A stretch of DNA of 64,000 nucleotides from Flavobacteriales bacterium (GTDB lineage Bacteria > Bacteroidota > Bacteroidia > Flavobacteriales > Flavobacteriaceae). Positions 52,261 to 61,881 of the stretch are shown in pieces (within the stretch, counting starts at the first letter, position 1; every line of letters starts with the position of its first letter). The stretch is taken from assembly GCA_017303755.1 (NCBI GenBank), contig JAFLBS010000001.1:434001-498000 (forward strand). The letters are read 5' to 3'. The position numbers and the translations under genes are program-made. The notes below the pieces were generated by a model that was not told the origin of the DNA, searched no databases, and was given only the letters and a program-made list of their open reading frames with translations.

Positions 52261-52273
52261 TTAAAGACATAAC

Positions 52274-53527
52274 ATGAGAATATTCAAATTTGGTGGCGCT
52301 TCTGTAAAAGACGCCGATGGTGTAAAAAACGTATACGATGTACTTCAAAAAGTAGGTCATGAAGATGTTTTGGTAGTGATTTCTGCTATGGGAAAAACAA
52401 CCAATGCTTTGGAAGTTGTCATCAAAAATTATTTTGAAAAATCAAACGAATTTCATGCCTCGCTTCAAGAAGTTCGCAAATACCACAATCAAATTTTACT
52501 CGATTTGTTCGACGATGAAGAACACGATGTTTTCTTTGCTGTCAACAGTCATTTTGCCGATTTAGAGTATTTTTTACGCAGTAATAAATCGCCTAATTAT
52601 AATTTTGTATACGATCAAGTGATTAGTTTCGGTGAAATCGTTTCGACTACCATTGTGAGTCATTATTTCAACGAACAAGGATTAAAAAACAACTGGATTG
52701 ACGTTCGCAATTTCATCAAAACTGATGCTACTTACCGCGATGCCAATGTCGATTGGGAACAAACTCAAAAATTAATTTCAAAAGGTGTTAAGAAAAAAGC
52801 ACTCAACATCACTCAAGGTTTTATTGGTTCAGACGAGAACAATTTTACCACTACTTTAGGTCGTGAAGGTTCGGATTATACTGCCGCAATTTTCGCCTAT
52901 TGTTTAAGCGCCGAAAGTGTGACGATTTGGAAAGACGTTCCCGGAGTTTTAAATGCTGATCCGCGTTATTTTGAAAATGCGGTTTTGCTGAATCAAATTT
53001 CCTATCGTGAAGCCATCGAATTGGCGTTTTACGGCGCTTCTGTCATTCACCCAAAAACCTTACAACCGTTACAGAAAAAGGAAATTCCGCTTTTTGTAAA
53101 ATCATTTATTAATCCGCTTTTACCAGGAACTTCGGTTTCTAAAGGCCAGGATTTAGAGCCCAAAACCTCGTGTTTCATCGTTAAAAAAAACCAATTATTA
53201 ATTTCACTTTCGTCGATTGACTTCTCATTCATCATGGAAGAAAACATCAGCGAAATTTTTGGTTTACTCCACAAATACAAAATCAAAGTAAGTTTAATTC
53301 AAAACACTGCTATTAGTTTCTCCATTTGCATCGAAGATAAATTTGGCAATTTCAACGAATTAAAAACCATACTCTCTAAAAAATTCAAAGTATCTTTCAA
53401 CGAAAATGTGTCATTGTACACCATTCGCCACTTCACCAAAGAAGCCGCCGAAATGGTTGAAAAAGACAAAACGGTTTTGGTCAAACAAATTTCAAGAGAA
53501 ACAATGCAGATTGTAACTAAGGAGTAA
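52274..53527 (+). CDS. lysC: Aspartate kinase, monofunctional
   Basis: It phosphorylates aspartate at the start of the lysine, threonine and methionine pathways. The opening MRIFKFGGASVKDADGVKN is the family's KFGGTSV site, here with Ala in place of Thr. The second motif is GFIGSDENNFTTTLGREGSDYTAA, and YGASVIHPKTLQPL closes the kinase domain. Two ACT-like regulatory domains follow (ISLSSIDFSF, ISFSICIEDKF), so it is probably feedback regulated. The 417-residue length fits a monofunctional enzyme. The leader is a long palindrome. Confidence 0.94.
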   Translation: MRIFKFGGASVKDADGVKNVYDVLQKVGHEDVLVVISAMGKTTNALEVVIKNYFEKSNEFHASLQEVRKYHNQILLDLFDDEEHDVFFAVNSHFADLEYFLRSNKSPNYNFVYDQVISFGEIVSTTIVSHYFNEQGLKNNWIDVRNFIKTDATYRDANVDWEQTQKLISKGVKKKALNITQGFIGSDENNFTTTLGREGSDYTAAIFAYCLSAESVTIWKDVPGVLNADPRYFENAVLLNQISYREAIELAFYGASVIHPKTLQPLQKKEIPLFVKSFINPLLPGTSVSKGQDLEPKTSCFIVKKNQLLISLSSIDFSFIMEENISEIFGLLHKYKIKVSLIQNTAISFSICIEDKFGNFNELKTILSKKFKVSFNENVSLYTIRHFTKEAAEMVEKDKTVLVKQISRETMQIVTKE

Positions 53528-53563
53528 TTTTCTCCATACTTTCTAAACCTTTTTTTGACAATC

Positions 53564-53591
53564 TTGTCATTCCGAAGAATGAGGAATCTCA
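53564..53591 (+). repeat. 28-base dispersed repeat, copy 3
   Basis: TTGTCATTCCGAAGAATG and ten more bases ending AATCTCA match copies at 7174 and 24461. Confidence 0.85.
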
Positions 53592-53671
53592 TAAAGAGAT
53601 ACTTCCTTTGTCAGGAAGTCAAGTTTGAGGTTTTATCACAAAAGCCATCCGATTTTTCCAATTATAAATAC

Positions 53672-53679
53672 TACTTTTG
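53672..53679 (+). promoter_or_regulatory. -7 element of the large outer-membrane protein gene
   Basis: TACTTTTG, with a leader of about 18 bases before the ATG at 53702. Confidence 0.6.
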
Positions 53680-53701
53680 ACTTTTTAGAGTTATACTAAT
53701 T

Positions 53702-56700
53702 ATGCTGAAAAAGTGGTTTTTATTAGTGTTTTTGTTTTGTTTTTCTGGAGTTGTGGCTCAGGAAATCAAATCATCTTATGCTACCAAAAAAATTGCTTTC
53801 ACCAAGGACACAATTTCCATCGAAAAAAAAAGCATTAACTCTTCTTCTTTTAAAATTGTAACTAAAGAAGGAGTTGAAATTGATTCAACCAATTACAAAG
53901 TAAATTTCAAAAAAGGAACACTCGTTTTCAACGAAAATTTCACCTCAACCGATTCCTTAACCATCAATTACCTCAACTTTCCCGATTTTCTGACCAAAAC
54001 CTACTCTGTTTATGATGATGCGGTTATTGTTCCGAATGATTCCGGACAATTGTACGCCATCAAACAAAACAAGACGGCACTTTTTAAACCGTTTGACGGA
54101 TTGACTACTTCGGGAAGTATCACGCGTGGAATCACCTTTGGCAACAACCAAAATGCAACTGTAAATTCCAATCTCGATTTACAAATTTCAGGCAAAATTT
54201 CGGATAAAGTAAGTTTGCGTGCTTCTATTCAAGATAGCAATATTCCGCTTCAAGACAGTGGTTATTCGCAGCGATTGGATGAATTTGATCAGATTTTCAT
54301 AGAACTTTTTTCCGATCGATGGAACGTACGCGGTGGCGATTTATTCTTAGAAAACCGTCAATCAAAATTTCTCAATTTTAACAAAAAAGTACAAGGCCTT
54401 TCTACTCGATTTACCTTCGGAAAACCCGAAAATAAAACCGAAGTTTTTGCTTCTGGAGCAGTAGTTCGTGGTCAATATGCTCGAAGTTCCATCGTTGGTC
54501 AAGAAGGAAATCAAGGTCCGTATAAACTGCGCGGCAACAATGGCGAATTATACGTTTTAATCATCTCGGGTTCTGAACGCGTTTTTGTCAACGGAATTGT
54601 TCAAGAACGCGGTGAAAACAAACAATATACCATCGATTACAATGCTGGCGAAATCACATTTACCTCGCTGTTTCCTATTACTTCCGAAATGCGTATCGAA
54701 ATAGAATACCAATATTCGGATCGCAATTTCACCCGATTTGTCACGTACGGCGGCGCGCATCATTATTCGAAAAAATGGAGTTTAGGCGGTTATTTGTATT
54801 CGGAAAATGATGTGAAAAACCAACCATTACAGCAAAATTTATCCGAAGAACAAGTCGCGATTTTACAATCGGCTGGAGATAATTCTAGTTTGATGACAGC
54901 TCCTTCCGCTTTTGAAGATGGCTATTCTGAAAATAAAGTTCTTTACCGAAAAGTATTTGTTGGTAGCACCGAAGTATTTGAATATTCCAATAACCCAAAC
55001 GACGTTTTGTACAGCGTTCGATTTTCATTAGTGGGAAATAATTTAGGAAATTACATTCTTGCCAACAATCAGGCAATTGGAAAAATTTACGAATATGTTG
55101 CGCCCATCGCTGGTATTCCACAAGGAAATTACGAACCGATTATTCGACTCATCGCACCAACCAAAATCCAAATTGCGACACTTCTAGGAAAATACAATCC
55201 TTCTGAAAAAACCGCAGTCGATTTTGAGATTGGGGTAAGCAATAACGATGTCAATTTGTATTCTTCCATCGATGATGAAAACAATAAAGGTGTTGCTGGA
55301 AAAATCAATTTCAAACAACGATTGCTGACCAAAAAGTTCACTTTGGATGCCTTTGGAAACTACCAACTCATTCAAAAAGATTTCAAAACCATAGAACGAT
55401 TGTTTACTATCGAATTCAACCGCGATTGGAACATTACCAACCCAATTGGCAATCAAAGTTTGCTGATTTCGGGATTGGATTGGAACTACAAAAAAGACGA
55501 TTTCAGTTTTGGAAATGCTAAATATCAATTTGAAAAATTGGATTTCTCCGATAGTTTTTCGGGCAATCGTCATCTGATTAATGGATTTTACAAAAGCAAA
55601 AACTGGACGTTTCAAAACCAATCAAGCGCGTTGAAAAGCGACGGAAGTTATTCTAAATCCGAATTCATTCGAAGCGATACCCGAACTAAATTTCACTTCA
55701 AAAAAAATTGGGTTGGTGGTAGTTTTCGTATGGAAGACAACAACGAACGCTTGACATCTACGCAGCAACTTTCTGCATTGAGTCAGCGATTTTCAGAATA
55801 CGGAACTTTTGTTGGCCGTGGTGATTCGACTAGAGTGTATGTAGAATTGGGTTATTTACTGCGTAAAAACGACAGTTTACAAAGTGGTTTTGTTAAGCGT
55901 GTCAACACTTCGAATTCCTATTATTTAAAATCGCGCTTACTCAAAACGGATAAAAGTGAATTATCCCTTTTTGTCAATTACCGAAATTTAAAATTTGAAG
56001 ATGCGACTCGAAAAGATGAACCTTCACTGAACTCGCGTCTTTTATATAATGATAGTTATTTCAAAAATTTTATTCAGGTTTCTACATCGTATGAAACCAC
56101 TTCCGGAACGATTCCGCAACAAGAATTCACCTATTTAGAGGTCGAACCCGGACAAGGTGTGTACATGTGGAACGACTACAACAGCAACGGAATTCAGGAA
56201 TTGCAAGAGTTTGAAGTCGCGCCTTTTCCCGATCAAGCCAAATACGTTCGAGTGTTTTTGCCCAACCAGATTTTCATCAAAACGCATCAGAATAAATTCG
56301 CACAATCACTGACATTAAATCCGGCGAATTGGCAAAATTCTGAAGGTTTCAAAAAATTTCTATCGCATTTTTACAACCAAACGGCGTTCAATATCGATCG
56401 AAAAATCATTCGCAACAGCGGCAATTTCGACTTAAATCCGTTTTCCAACAACGAAGACGAATTACTCGGTTTGAGTTCGGCTTTCCGAAATAGTTTCTTC
56501 TATAATAAAGGGAGACAAAAACATTCGGTTACTTACACCTATTTAAATAGTAAAACTCAAAATTTGTTATCCATTGGTTTACTTAAGAGTGAAAACAACT
56601 CGCATCAATTTCAATACACACACTTATACAAAGAGAATTGGTTGATCAATTTACTCGGAAAAACGCTTTTTTCTACCACCGAATCGGATACGTATTCGTC

Positions 56701-57115
56701 GCGTAATTTTGAAATTACGGGTTATCAATACAATCCGAAATTATCGTATGTATTCAATAAAAACAACAGTTGGGACATTTTTTACGAATACCAAATCAAA
56801 GAAAATCAAATCGCTAATTTCGAAACCTTGCAACAAAATCGCTTCGGAACTTCGTTTACGTATTCGGGTAAAAAACAATTTACAGCCAGCGGAGAATTTT
56901 CTTTTTACAATAATAAGTATGAAGGAAATGCACTTTCTGCCGTTGGTTTTCAAATGCTTGAAGGTTTGCAACCCGGGAAAAATCAAACGTGGCGACTCTT
57001 AATCCAAAAAAATCTGACGCAGTACTTAGACATTAATATCAATTACCAAGGGCGAAAAAGCGAAACCAGCGAAGCCATTCACACCGGAAGCGTTCAGTTG
57101 AGAGCGTACTTTTAA
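53702..57115 (+). CDS. Large putative outer-membrane protein, 1137 residues
   Basis: A signal peptide (ending GVVAQE) is followed by a ~200-residue region of beta-sandwich type (residues ~20-130), then a long strand-rich chain. Stretches such as ITRGITFGNNQNATVNSNLDL and VSLRASIQDSNIPLQ recall outer-membrane barrel proteins; later parts alternate aromatic and polar residues and the chain ends VQLRAYF with terminal Phe. I do not recognise a named family. In size and in the DLQISGKISDKV-type phrase it resembles large gliding-machinery or cell-surface proteins, but homology is not shown. It stands alone with its own promoter. Confidence 0.8.
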   Translation: MLKKWFLLVFLFCFSGVVAQEIKSSYATKKIAFTKDTISIEKKSINSSSFKIVTKEGVEIDSTNYKVNFKKGTLVFNENFTSTDSLTINYLNFPDFLTKTYSVYDDAVIVPNDSGQLYAIKQNKTALFKPFDGLTTSGSITRGITFGNNQNATVNSNLDLQISGKISDKVSLRASIQDSNIPLQDSGYSQRLDEFDQIFIELFSDRWNVRGGDLFLENRQSKFLNFNKKVQGLSTRFTFGKPENKTEVFASGAVVRGQYARSSIVGQEGNQGPYKLRGNNGELYVLIISGSERVFVNGIVQERGENKQYTIDYNAGEITFTSLFPITSEMRIEIEYQYSDRNFTRFVTYGGAHHYSKKWSLGGYLYSENDVKNQPLQQNLSEEQVAILQSAGDNSSLMTAPSAFEDGYSENKVLYRKVFVGSTEVFEYSNNPNDVLYSVRFSLVGNNLGNYILANNQAIGKIYEYVAPIAGIPQGNYEPIIRLIAPTKIQIATLLGKYNPSEKTAVDFEIGVSNNDVNLYSSIDDENNKGVAGKINFKQRLLTKKFTLDAFGNYQLIQKDFKTIERLFTIEFNRDWNITNPIGNQSLLISGLDWNYKKDDFSFGNAKYQFEKLDFSDSFSGNRHLINGFYKSKNWTFQNQSSALKSDGSYSKSEFIRSDTRTKFHFKKNWVGGSFRMEDNNERLTSTQQLSALSQRFSEYGTFVGRGDSTRVYVELGYLLRKNDSLQSGFVKRVNTSNSYYLKSRLLKTDKSELSLFVNYRNLKFEDATRKDEPSLNSRLLYNDSYFKNFIQVSTSYETTSGTIPQQEFTYLEVEPGQGVYMWNDYNSNGIQELQEFEVAPFPDQAKYVRVFLPNQIFIKTHQNKFAQSLTLNPANWQNSEGFKKFLSHFYNQTAFNIDRKIIRNSGNFDLNPFSNNEDELLGLSSAFRNSFFYNKGRQKHSVTYTYLNSKTQNLLSIGLLKSENNSHQFQYTHLYKENWLINLLGKTLFSTTESDTYSSRNFEITGYQYNPKLSYVFNKNNSWDIFYEYQIKENQIANFETLQQNRFGTSFTYSGKKQFTASGEFSFYNNKYEGNALSAVGFQMLEGLQPGKNQTWRLLIQKNLTQYLDININYQGRKSETSEAIHTGSVQLRAYF

Positions 57116-57124
57116 TCAGAAGCG

Positions 57125-57214
57125 AAAGGCTTGGGCTTTTCCAGCAATCCATTTTCCTGCTTTCCCTCCAAGTTGTTCGTTCCTCACAAGCTTTCCGTAC
57201 AATCAGGGCTAGAA
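57125..57214 (+). repeat. Structured intergenic repeat, family A copy 4
   Basis: A divergent copy: AAGTTGT (left) and ACAAGCTT (right, one bulged G) enclose TCGTTCCTC, the loop of copy 2; outer parts GCTTTTCCAGCAATCC and ACAATCAGGGCTAG match the flanks. Confidence 0.6.
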
Positions 57215-57327
57215 AACAATCTTTCCGCTTACTTGTAGAATGATTTTTACAATTATTGTTTTGGAATGGTTGTTGTATAAAAAAATTTGTTAATTTTAAT
57301 CTTTAATAACCTAATTTACAAATTACG

Positions 57328-57948
57328 ATGAAAAAACTAGTTCTATTATGCTTAGTGTTTATTTTCTCAAATACATTCTATGCACAAGAAACCGCTACTA
57401 AAGCTAAAAAAGCCAAAGCTAAAACTGAAAAAACAGTAAAAGCCAAAGCTGATAAAGCCAAAAAAGAAACAAAATCGACCACTTCAAAAGCTAAAAAAGA
57501 AGCGGAAGAGAAAACCTCTAAAGCCAAAGAAAAAGCAACAAAAGCTAAGAAAGAAACCAAAACGGTAACTCCAAAAGCCAAAAAAGAAGCTAACGAAAAA
57601 GCATCTAAACTGAAAAAAGACGGTACGCCAGACAAACGTTTCAAAGATGCAGCTGAAACCAAAGCAAAAGAAACTAAGGCTTCTGCAACAGGTAAAGCTA
57701 AATCAGCGGAAGGAAAAGCGAAAGCTGAAACCAATAAAGCGAAAGCGAAAGTAAAAAAATTGTCTCCAGCTGAAGAAAAAGAAGACATCAAAGAAACTGC
57801 TGCTTCTAAAGCTGCTGAGAAAAAAGTAGCCGACAAAGTAACCGGAAAATACAAAGGTAAAAAAGTATTTACTGGTCCACGTGGCGGAAAATACTACATC
57901 AATAAAAACGGAAACAAAACGTATATTGATGCTGAGCAAGAAGAGTAA
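57328..57948 (+). CDS. Secreted histone-H1-like Lys/Ala-rich protein with PBCV-type basic adaptor domain
   Basis: A signal peptide (LVLLCLVFIFSNTFYAQ) shows that the 206-residue protein is exported. Residues ~22-170 are a low-complexity chain of Lys, Ala, Glu and Thr repeats (TKAKKAKAKTEKTVKAKADK), similar to the C-terminal tail of histone H1. The final ~30 residues contain KKVFTGPRGGKYYINKNGNK, the PBCV-specific basic adaptor motif. No other residues suggest an enzyme. Such proteins may bind polyanions such as DNA or polysaccharide; export makes cytoplasmic chromatin work unlikely. It is followed by a strong terminator. Confidence 0.85.
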   Translation: MKKLVLLCLVFIFSNTFYAQETATKAKKAKAKTEKTVKAKADKAKKETKSTTSKAKKEAEEKTSKAKEKATKAKKETKTVTPKAKKEANEKASKLKKDGTPDKRFKDAAETKAKETKASATGKAKSAEGKAKAETNKAKAKVKKLSPAEEKEDIKETAASKAAEKKVADKVTGKYKGKKVFTGPRGGKYYINKNGNKTYIDAEQEE

Positions 57949-57971
57949 TATCTGATTCAAAAACGAATTTT

Positions 57972-58013
57972 AAAAACCGCAGTTTTCACTATTGAAAAAC
58001 TGCGGTTTTTTTT
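57972..58013 (+). terminator. Terminator after the histone-like gene
   Basis: AAAAACCGCAGTTTTC pairs with GAAAAACTGCGGTTTTT (one-base bulge), followed by a T-run. Confidence 0.85.
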
Positions 58014-58065
58014 ATTTACAATTCCGTAACACGACGTTACGAAAACGTCACGAAAACTATTTTGC

Positions 58066-58110
58066 AAAATCGATAAATCCCTTATTTTTAGCGGGTTTTG
58101 TCGATTTTTT
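58066..58110 (+). terminator. Second terminator-like hairpin
   Basis: AAAATCGA (58066-58073) pairs with TCGATTTT (58101-58108); AAATCCC and GGGTTTT form an inner stem with one mismatch. A T-run follows. No gene lies between it and the previous terminator. Confidence 0.6.
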
Positions 58111-58196
58111 CATTTATAACTATTTGTTAACCAATAATTTACATTAAACATGCAAAATAGTATTTTTCCTACGCATTGTTAAAAACTAAAGTCAAT

Positions 58197-58205
58197 TGTG
58201 GATAA
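58197..58205 (-). promoter_or_regulatory. DnaA-box match upstream of nrdB
   Basis: On the minus strand it reads TTATCCACA, an exact match to the DnaA-binding consensus. It lies 85 bases before the nrdB start. DnaA controls nrdAB in E. coli through such boxes; here this is inferred from the single site. Confidence 0.5.
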
Positions 58206-58289
58206 GTTTGACTTTCTTTTTTGCTTTCAAATGACAATCTTTGTAACACATCAAAAGAGTTAAAAAAACCTTAAAAAAATCCCTGAATT

Positions 58290-59267
58290 ATGTCATTCGT
58301 AGAACCAATTCTTAAAGAGAACAAAGATCGCTTCGTGATATTCCCGATTAAGCATCAAGATATTTGGGAATGGTACAAAAAACAAGAAGCTTGTATTTGG
58401 ACTGCAGAAGAAATTGATTTGCATACCGATTTAAACGATTGGAATAACAAATTAAATGCCGATGAAAAATACTTCATCAAGCACATTCTTGCTTTTTTCG
58501 CAGCTTCTGACGGAATTGTAAACGAGAACTTGGCTGAAAACTTTGTGAGCGAAGTACAATATCCAGAAGCTAAATTTTTCTACGGATTTCAATTAATGAT
58601 GGAAAACATTCACAGCGAAACCTATTCGCTTTTGATTGACACCTATGTAAAAGACGAAGCAGAAAAAAATCAATTATTTCATGCCATCGAAGTGTTTCCT
58701 GCTATCAAAGAAAAAGCAGATTGGGCTTTGCGTTGGATTGAATCACCGAGTTTTGCTGAACGCTTAATTGCTTTTGCTGCCGTAGAAGGTATTTTCTTTT
58801 CAGGTTCATTCTGCTCGATTTTCTGGTTGAAAAAACGCGGATTAATGCCTGGACTAACTTTCTCAAACGAATTAATTTCTCGTGATGAAGGAATGCACTG
58901 CGATTTTGCCGTTCACTTACACCGCAACCACATTGTGAATAAAGTTCCGAAAGAACGCATCACCGAGATTTTAACCGACGCCTTAAACATCGAACGCAAA
59001 TTCATCACCGAATCACTTCCTGTGAGTTTAATCGGAATGAACTCTACTTTGATGACACAATATTTAGAATTCGTAACCGACCGCTTATTGGTAGAATTAG
59101 GTTGCGACCGAGTGTACAACTCATCCAATCCATTTGATTTTATGGACATGATTTCGCTGCAAGGAAAAACCAATTTCTTTGAAAAACGCGTAGCCGAATA
59201 CCAAAAAGCCGGTGTTATGAACAGCGATTCTGAGTCGAGTAAAATTAGTTTCGACGCCGACTTTTAG
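58290..59267 (+). CDS. nrdB: Ribonucleotide reductase class Ia small subunit
   Basis: NrdB generates the diiron-tyrosyl radical used by NrdA. The 325-residue protein has the metal ligands Asp43 (TAEEID), Glu105 and His108 and the radical Tyr112 in MENIHSETY, as in E. coli. Further ligands follow in the [11 protein letters not shown] and [10 protein letters not shown] parts. The length is that of the short R2 subunits. nrdA follows 122 bases downstream, separated by a hairpin. No exact -7 promoter is visible; ACAATCTTTG at 58233-58242 is one base off the consensus. Confidence 0.96.
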   Translation: MSFVEPILKENKDRFVIFPIKHQDIWEWYKKQEACIWTAEEIDLHTDLNDWNNKLNADEKYFIKHILAFFAASDGIVNENLAENFVSEVQYPEAKFFYGFQLMMENIHSETYSLLIDTYVKDEAEKNQLFHAIEVFPAIKEKADWALRWIESPSFAERLIAFAAVEGIFFSGSFCSIFWLKKRGLMPGLTFSNELISRDEGMHCDFAVHLHRNHIVNKVPKERITEILTDALNIERKFITESLPVSLIGMNSTLMTQYLEFVTDRLLVELGCDRVYNSSNPFDFMDMISLQGKTNFFEKRVAEYQKAGVMNSDSESSKISFDADF

Positions 59268-59281
59268 TCTCAACAAAACCC

Positions 59282-59314
59282 AACCCTTCGAGGGTTCAAA
59301 ACCCTCGAAGGGTT
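59282..59314. repeat. Perfect 15-bp hairpin between nrdB and nrdA
   Basis: AACCCTTCGAGGGTT pairs perfectly with AACCCTCGAAGGGTT around the loop CAA. No T-run follows, so it is not a standard terminator and may instead adjust nrdA expression relative to nrdB. Confidence 0.8.
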
Positions 59315-59389
59315 AATATCAAAAACAAAACGATTACAAATAACCCGAAATAGGGAAGGGATTTTCTATTTCACAAAAAACGAAACCTT

Positions 59390-61810
59390 ATGTATGTAGT
59401 AAAAAGAGACGGGCACAAAGAACCCGTAATGTTTGACAAAATCACTGACAGAATTAAAAAATTATGTTATGGATTGAATGACATGGTCGACGCTGTAAAA
59501 GTGGCCATGCGAGTGATTGAAGGATTGTATGACGGAGTAACTACATCAGAACTCGATAATTTAGCCGCCGAAACCGCAGCTTCAATGACCGTTACGCATC
59601 CTGATTATGCTCAATTAGCAGCGCGTATCGCCATTTCTAACTTACACAAAAACACCAACAAATCATTCTCTGAAACGATGAATGAGATGTTTCATTATGT
59701 AAATCCACGTACCAATCAAGAAGCTCCTTTGCTTTCTGAAGAAGTACATAAAGTAATCCAAGAAAATGCTGAGTTTTTAAACTCTCACATCATATACAAC
59801 CGCGATTTCAATTACGATTATTTCGGTTTTAAAACCCTAGAGCGTTCGTATTTATTACGCATCAACGGTAAAATTGTAGAACGTCCGCAACACATGTTAA
59901 TGCGTGTTTCGGTGGGAATTCACTTGAACGACTTAGAATCGGTAATCGAAACTTACGATTTAATGTCGAAGAAATTCTTCACTCACGCTACGCCTACGTT
60001 ATTCAACGCTGGAACTCCAAAACCGCAAATGTCTTCGTGCTTTTTATTAACTATGAAAGACGACAGCATCGACGGAATTTACGATACGCTAAAACAAACC
60101 GCCAAAATCTCGCAATCGGCAGGTGGAATCGGTTTGTCTATTCACAATGTTCGCGCTACAGGTTCGTACATTCGTGGAACTAACGGGACTTCTAACGGAA
60201 TCGTTCCAATGCTACGCGTGTTCAACGACACGGCTCGTTATGTAGATCAAGGTGGTGGAAAACGCAAAGGAAGTTTCGCTATTTATTTAGAAACTTGGCA
60301 TGCTGATATTTTCGAATTCCTCGATTTGAAAAAGAATACAGGTAAAGAAGAAATGCGTGCTCGTGACTTATTTTTCGCGATGTGGACATCCGATTTATTC
60401 ATGAAACGAGTTGAAGAAGACGCTATGTGGACGTTAATGTGTCCGAATGAATGTCCGAAATTATGCGACGTTTATGGAGACGAATTTGAAGCCTTGTACA
60501 CTTCGTACGAAGCCGCTGGAAAAGGAAGAAAAACAGTAAAAGCACGCGAATTATGGGAAAAAATCCTTGAATCGCAAATCGAAACTGGAACTCCATACAT
60601 GTTGTACAAAGATGCAGCGAATAGAAAATCAAACCAAAAGAATTTGGGTACGATTCGTTCGTCTAACTTGTGTACTGAAATCATGGAATACACTTCAGAA
60701 GACGAAATTGCAGTGTGTAACTTGGCTTCGATTTCATTACCAATGTTTGTTGAAAATGGAGCATTCAACCACCAATTATTATTCAACGTAACCAAACGCG
60801 TAACACGCAACTTAAATAAAGTAATCGACCGAAACTACTATCCAGTAAAAGAAGCCGAAAACTCTAACATGCGTCACCGTCCAGTTGGATTGGGTGTTCA
60901 AGGTTTGGCCGATGCATTCATCATGTTGCGTATGCCATTCACTAGCGACGAAGCCAAACAATTGAACCAAGATATTTTCGAAACCTTATACTTTGCAGCC
61001 GTAACCGCATCCATGGAAATGGCCAAAGAAGAAGGTCCGTATTCATCATTTGAAGGTTCACCAATTTCGCAAGGTGAATTCCAACACAACCTGTGGAACA
61101 TCAAAGACGAGGAACTTTCTGGTCGTTGGGATTGGGCAAGTTTACGAAAAGAAGTAATGGAACACGGTGTACGTAACTCATTGTTAGTAGCGCCGATGCC
61201 AACTGCTTCTACTTCGCAAATTTTAGGAAACAACGAAGCGTTCGAACCGTACACTTCTAATATTTATACGCGTCGAGTATTATCAGGCGAATTCATCGTA
61301 GTAAACAAACATTTATTGAACGATTTAGTTGAAAGAGGTTTGTGGAACGAAACACTGAAACAAGAAATCATGCGTCACAATGGTTCGGTGCAAAACATCG
61401 AAGGCATTCCAGACGACTTGAGAGAATTGTACAAAACCGTTTGGGAAATGTCCATGAAAGATATCATCGACATGTCGCGTCACAGAGGTTATTTCATCGA
61501 CCAATCGCAATCGCTCAACTTGTTCATGCAAGATGCGAATTACGCAAAATTAACATCAATGCATTTCTACGCTTGGAAAAGTGGCTTAAAAACTGGAATG
61601 TATTATTTGAGAACCAAATCGGCAGTAGATGCAATTAAGTTTACATTGAACAACGACAAAAAAGCAGAACCAACCGTAATTACTGAAGCCGTTGCCGTAG
61701 AAGTGGAAGCGCCAAATGAAACAGGCGAAATGACTGCTGAAGATTTTGCAGCCATGATCGAAAGAGCGAGAAACGCTGGCCCAGACGATTGTGAAATGTG
61801 TGGTTCTTAA
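59390..61810 (+). CDS. nrdA: Ribonucleotide reductase class Ia large subunit
   Basis: NrdA reduces ribonucleoside diphosphates to deoxyribonucleotides. The N-terminal ATP-cone begins [20 protein letters not shown]. The active site has Cys in MSSCFLLTM (first of the redox pair, near 220), NLCTEI near 438 and AVCNLASI near 461, followed by [22 protein letters not shown]. The C terminus has a flexible tail with CEMCGS, the pair that passes electrons from thioredoxin. The protein has 806 residues. Its upstream hairpin separates it from nrdB. Confidence 0.97.
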   Translation: MYVVKRDGHKEPVMFDKITDRIKKLCYGLNDMVDAVKVAMRVIEGLYDGVTTSELDNLAAETAASMTVTHPDYAQLAARIAISNLHKNTNKSFSETMNEMFHYVNPRTNQEAPLLSEEVHKVIQENAEFLNSHIIYNRDFNYDYFGFKTLERSYLLRINGKIVERPQHMLMRVSVGIHLNDLESVIETYDLMSKKFFTHATPTLFNAGTPKPQMSSCFLLTMKDDSIDGIYDTLKQTAKISQSAGGIGLSIHNVRATGSYIRGTNGTSNGIVPMLRVFNDTARYVDQGGGKRKGSFAIYLETWHADIFEFLDLKKNTGKEEMRARDLFFAMWTSDLFMKRVEEDAMWTLMCPNECPKLCDVYGDEFEALYTSYEAAGKGRKTVKARELWEKILESQIETGTPYMLYKDAANRKSNQKNLGTIRSSNLCTEIMEYTSEDEIAVCNLASISLPMFVENGAFNHQLLFNVTKRVTRNLNKVIDRNYYPVKEAENSNMRHRPVGLGVQGLADAFIMLRMPFTSDEAKQLNQDIFETLYFAAVTASMEMAKEEGPYSSFEGSPISQGEFQHNLWNIKDEELSGRWDWASLRKEVMEHGVRNSLLVAPMPTASTSQILGNNEAFEPYTSNIYTRRVLSGEFIVVNKHLLNDLVERGLWNETLKQEIMRHNGSVQNIEGIPDDLRELYKTVWEMSMKDIIDMSRHRGYFIDQSQSLNLFMQDANYAKLTSMHFYAWKSGLKTGMYYLRTKSAVDAIKFTLNNDKKAEPTVITEAVAVEVEAPNETGEMTAEDFAAMIERARNAGPDDCEMCGS

Positions 61811-61881
61811 TAAAGAGAAAAGAACAGAAAAAATAAAATAAAGAAAACAGCTATCATTGAGATGGCTGTTTTTGATTTTTT

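Noticed and set aside
52088-52360. Minus-strand frame across the aspartate kinase leader
   Set aside because: It covers the palindrome and has no protein-like features.
57378-57960. Minus-strand frames inside the histone-like gene
   Set aside because: They are antisense of Lys/Ala repeats; the plus-strand frame has a signal peptide and a known domain.
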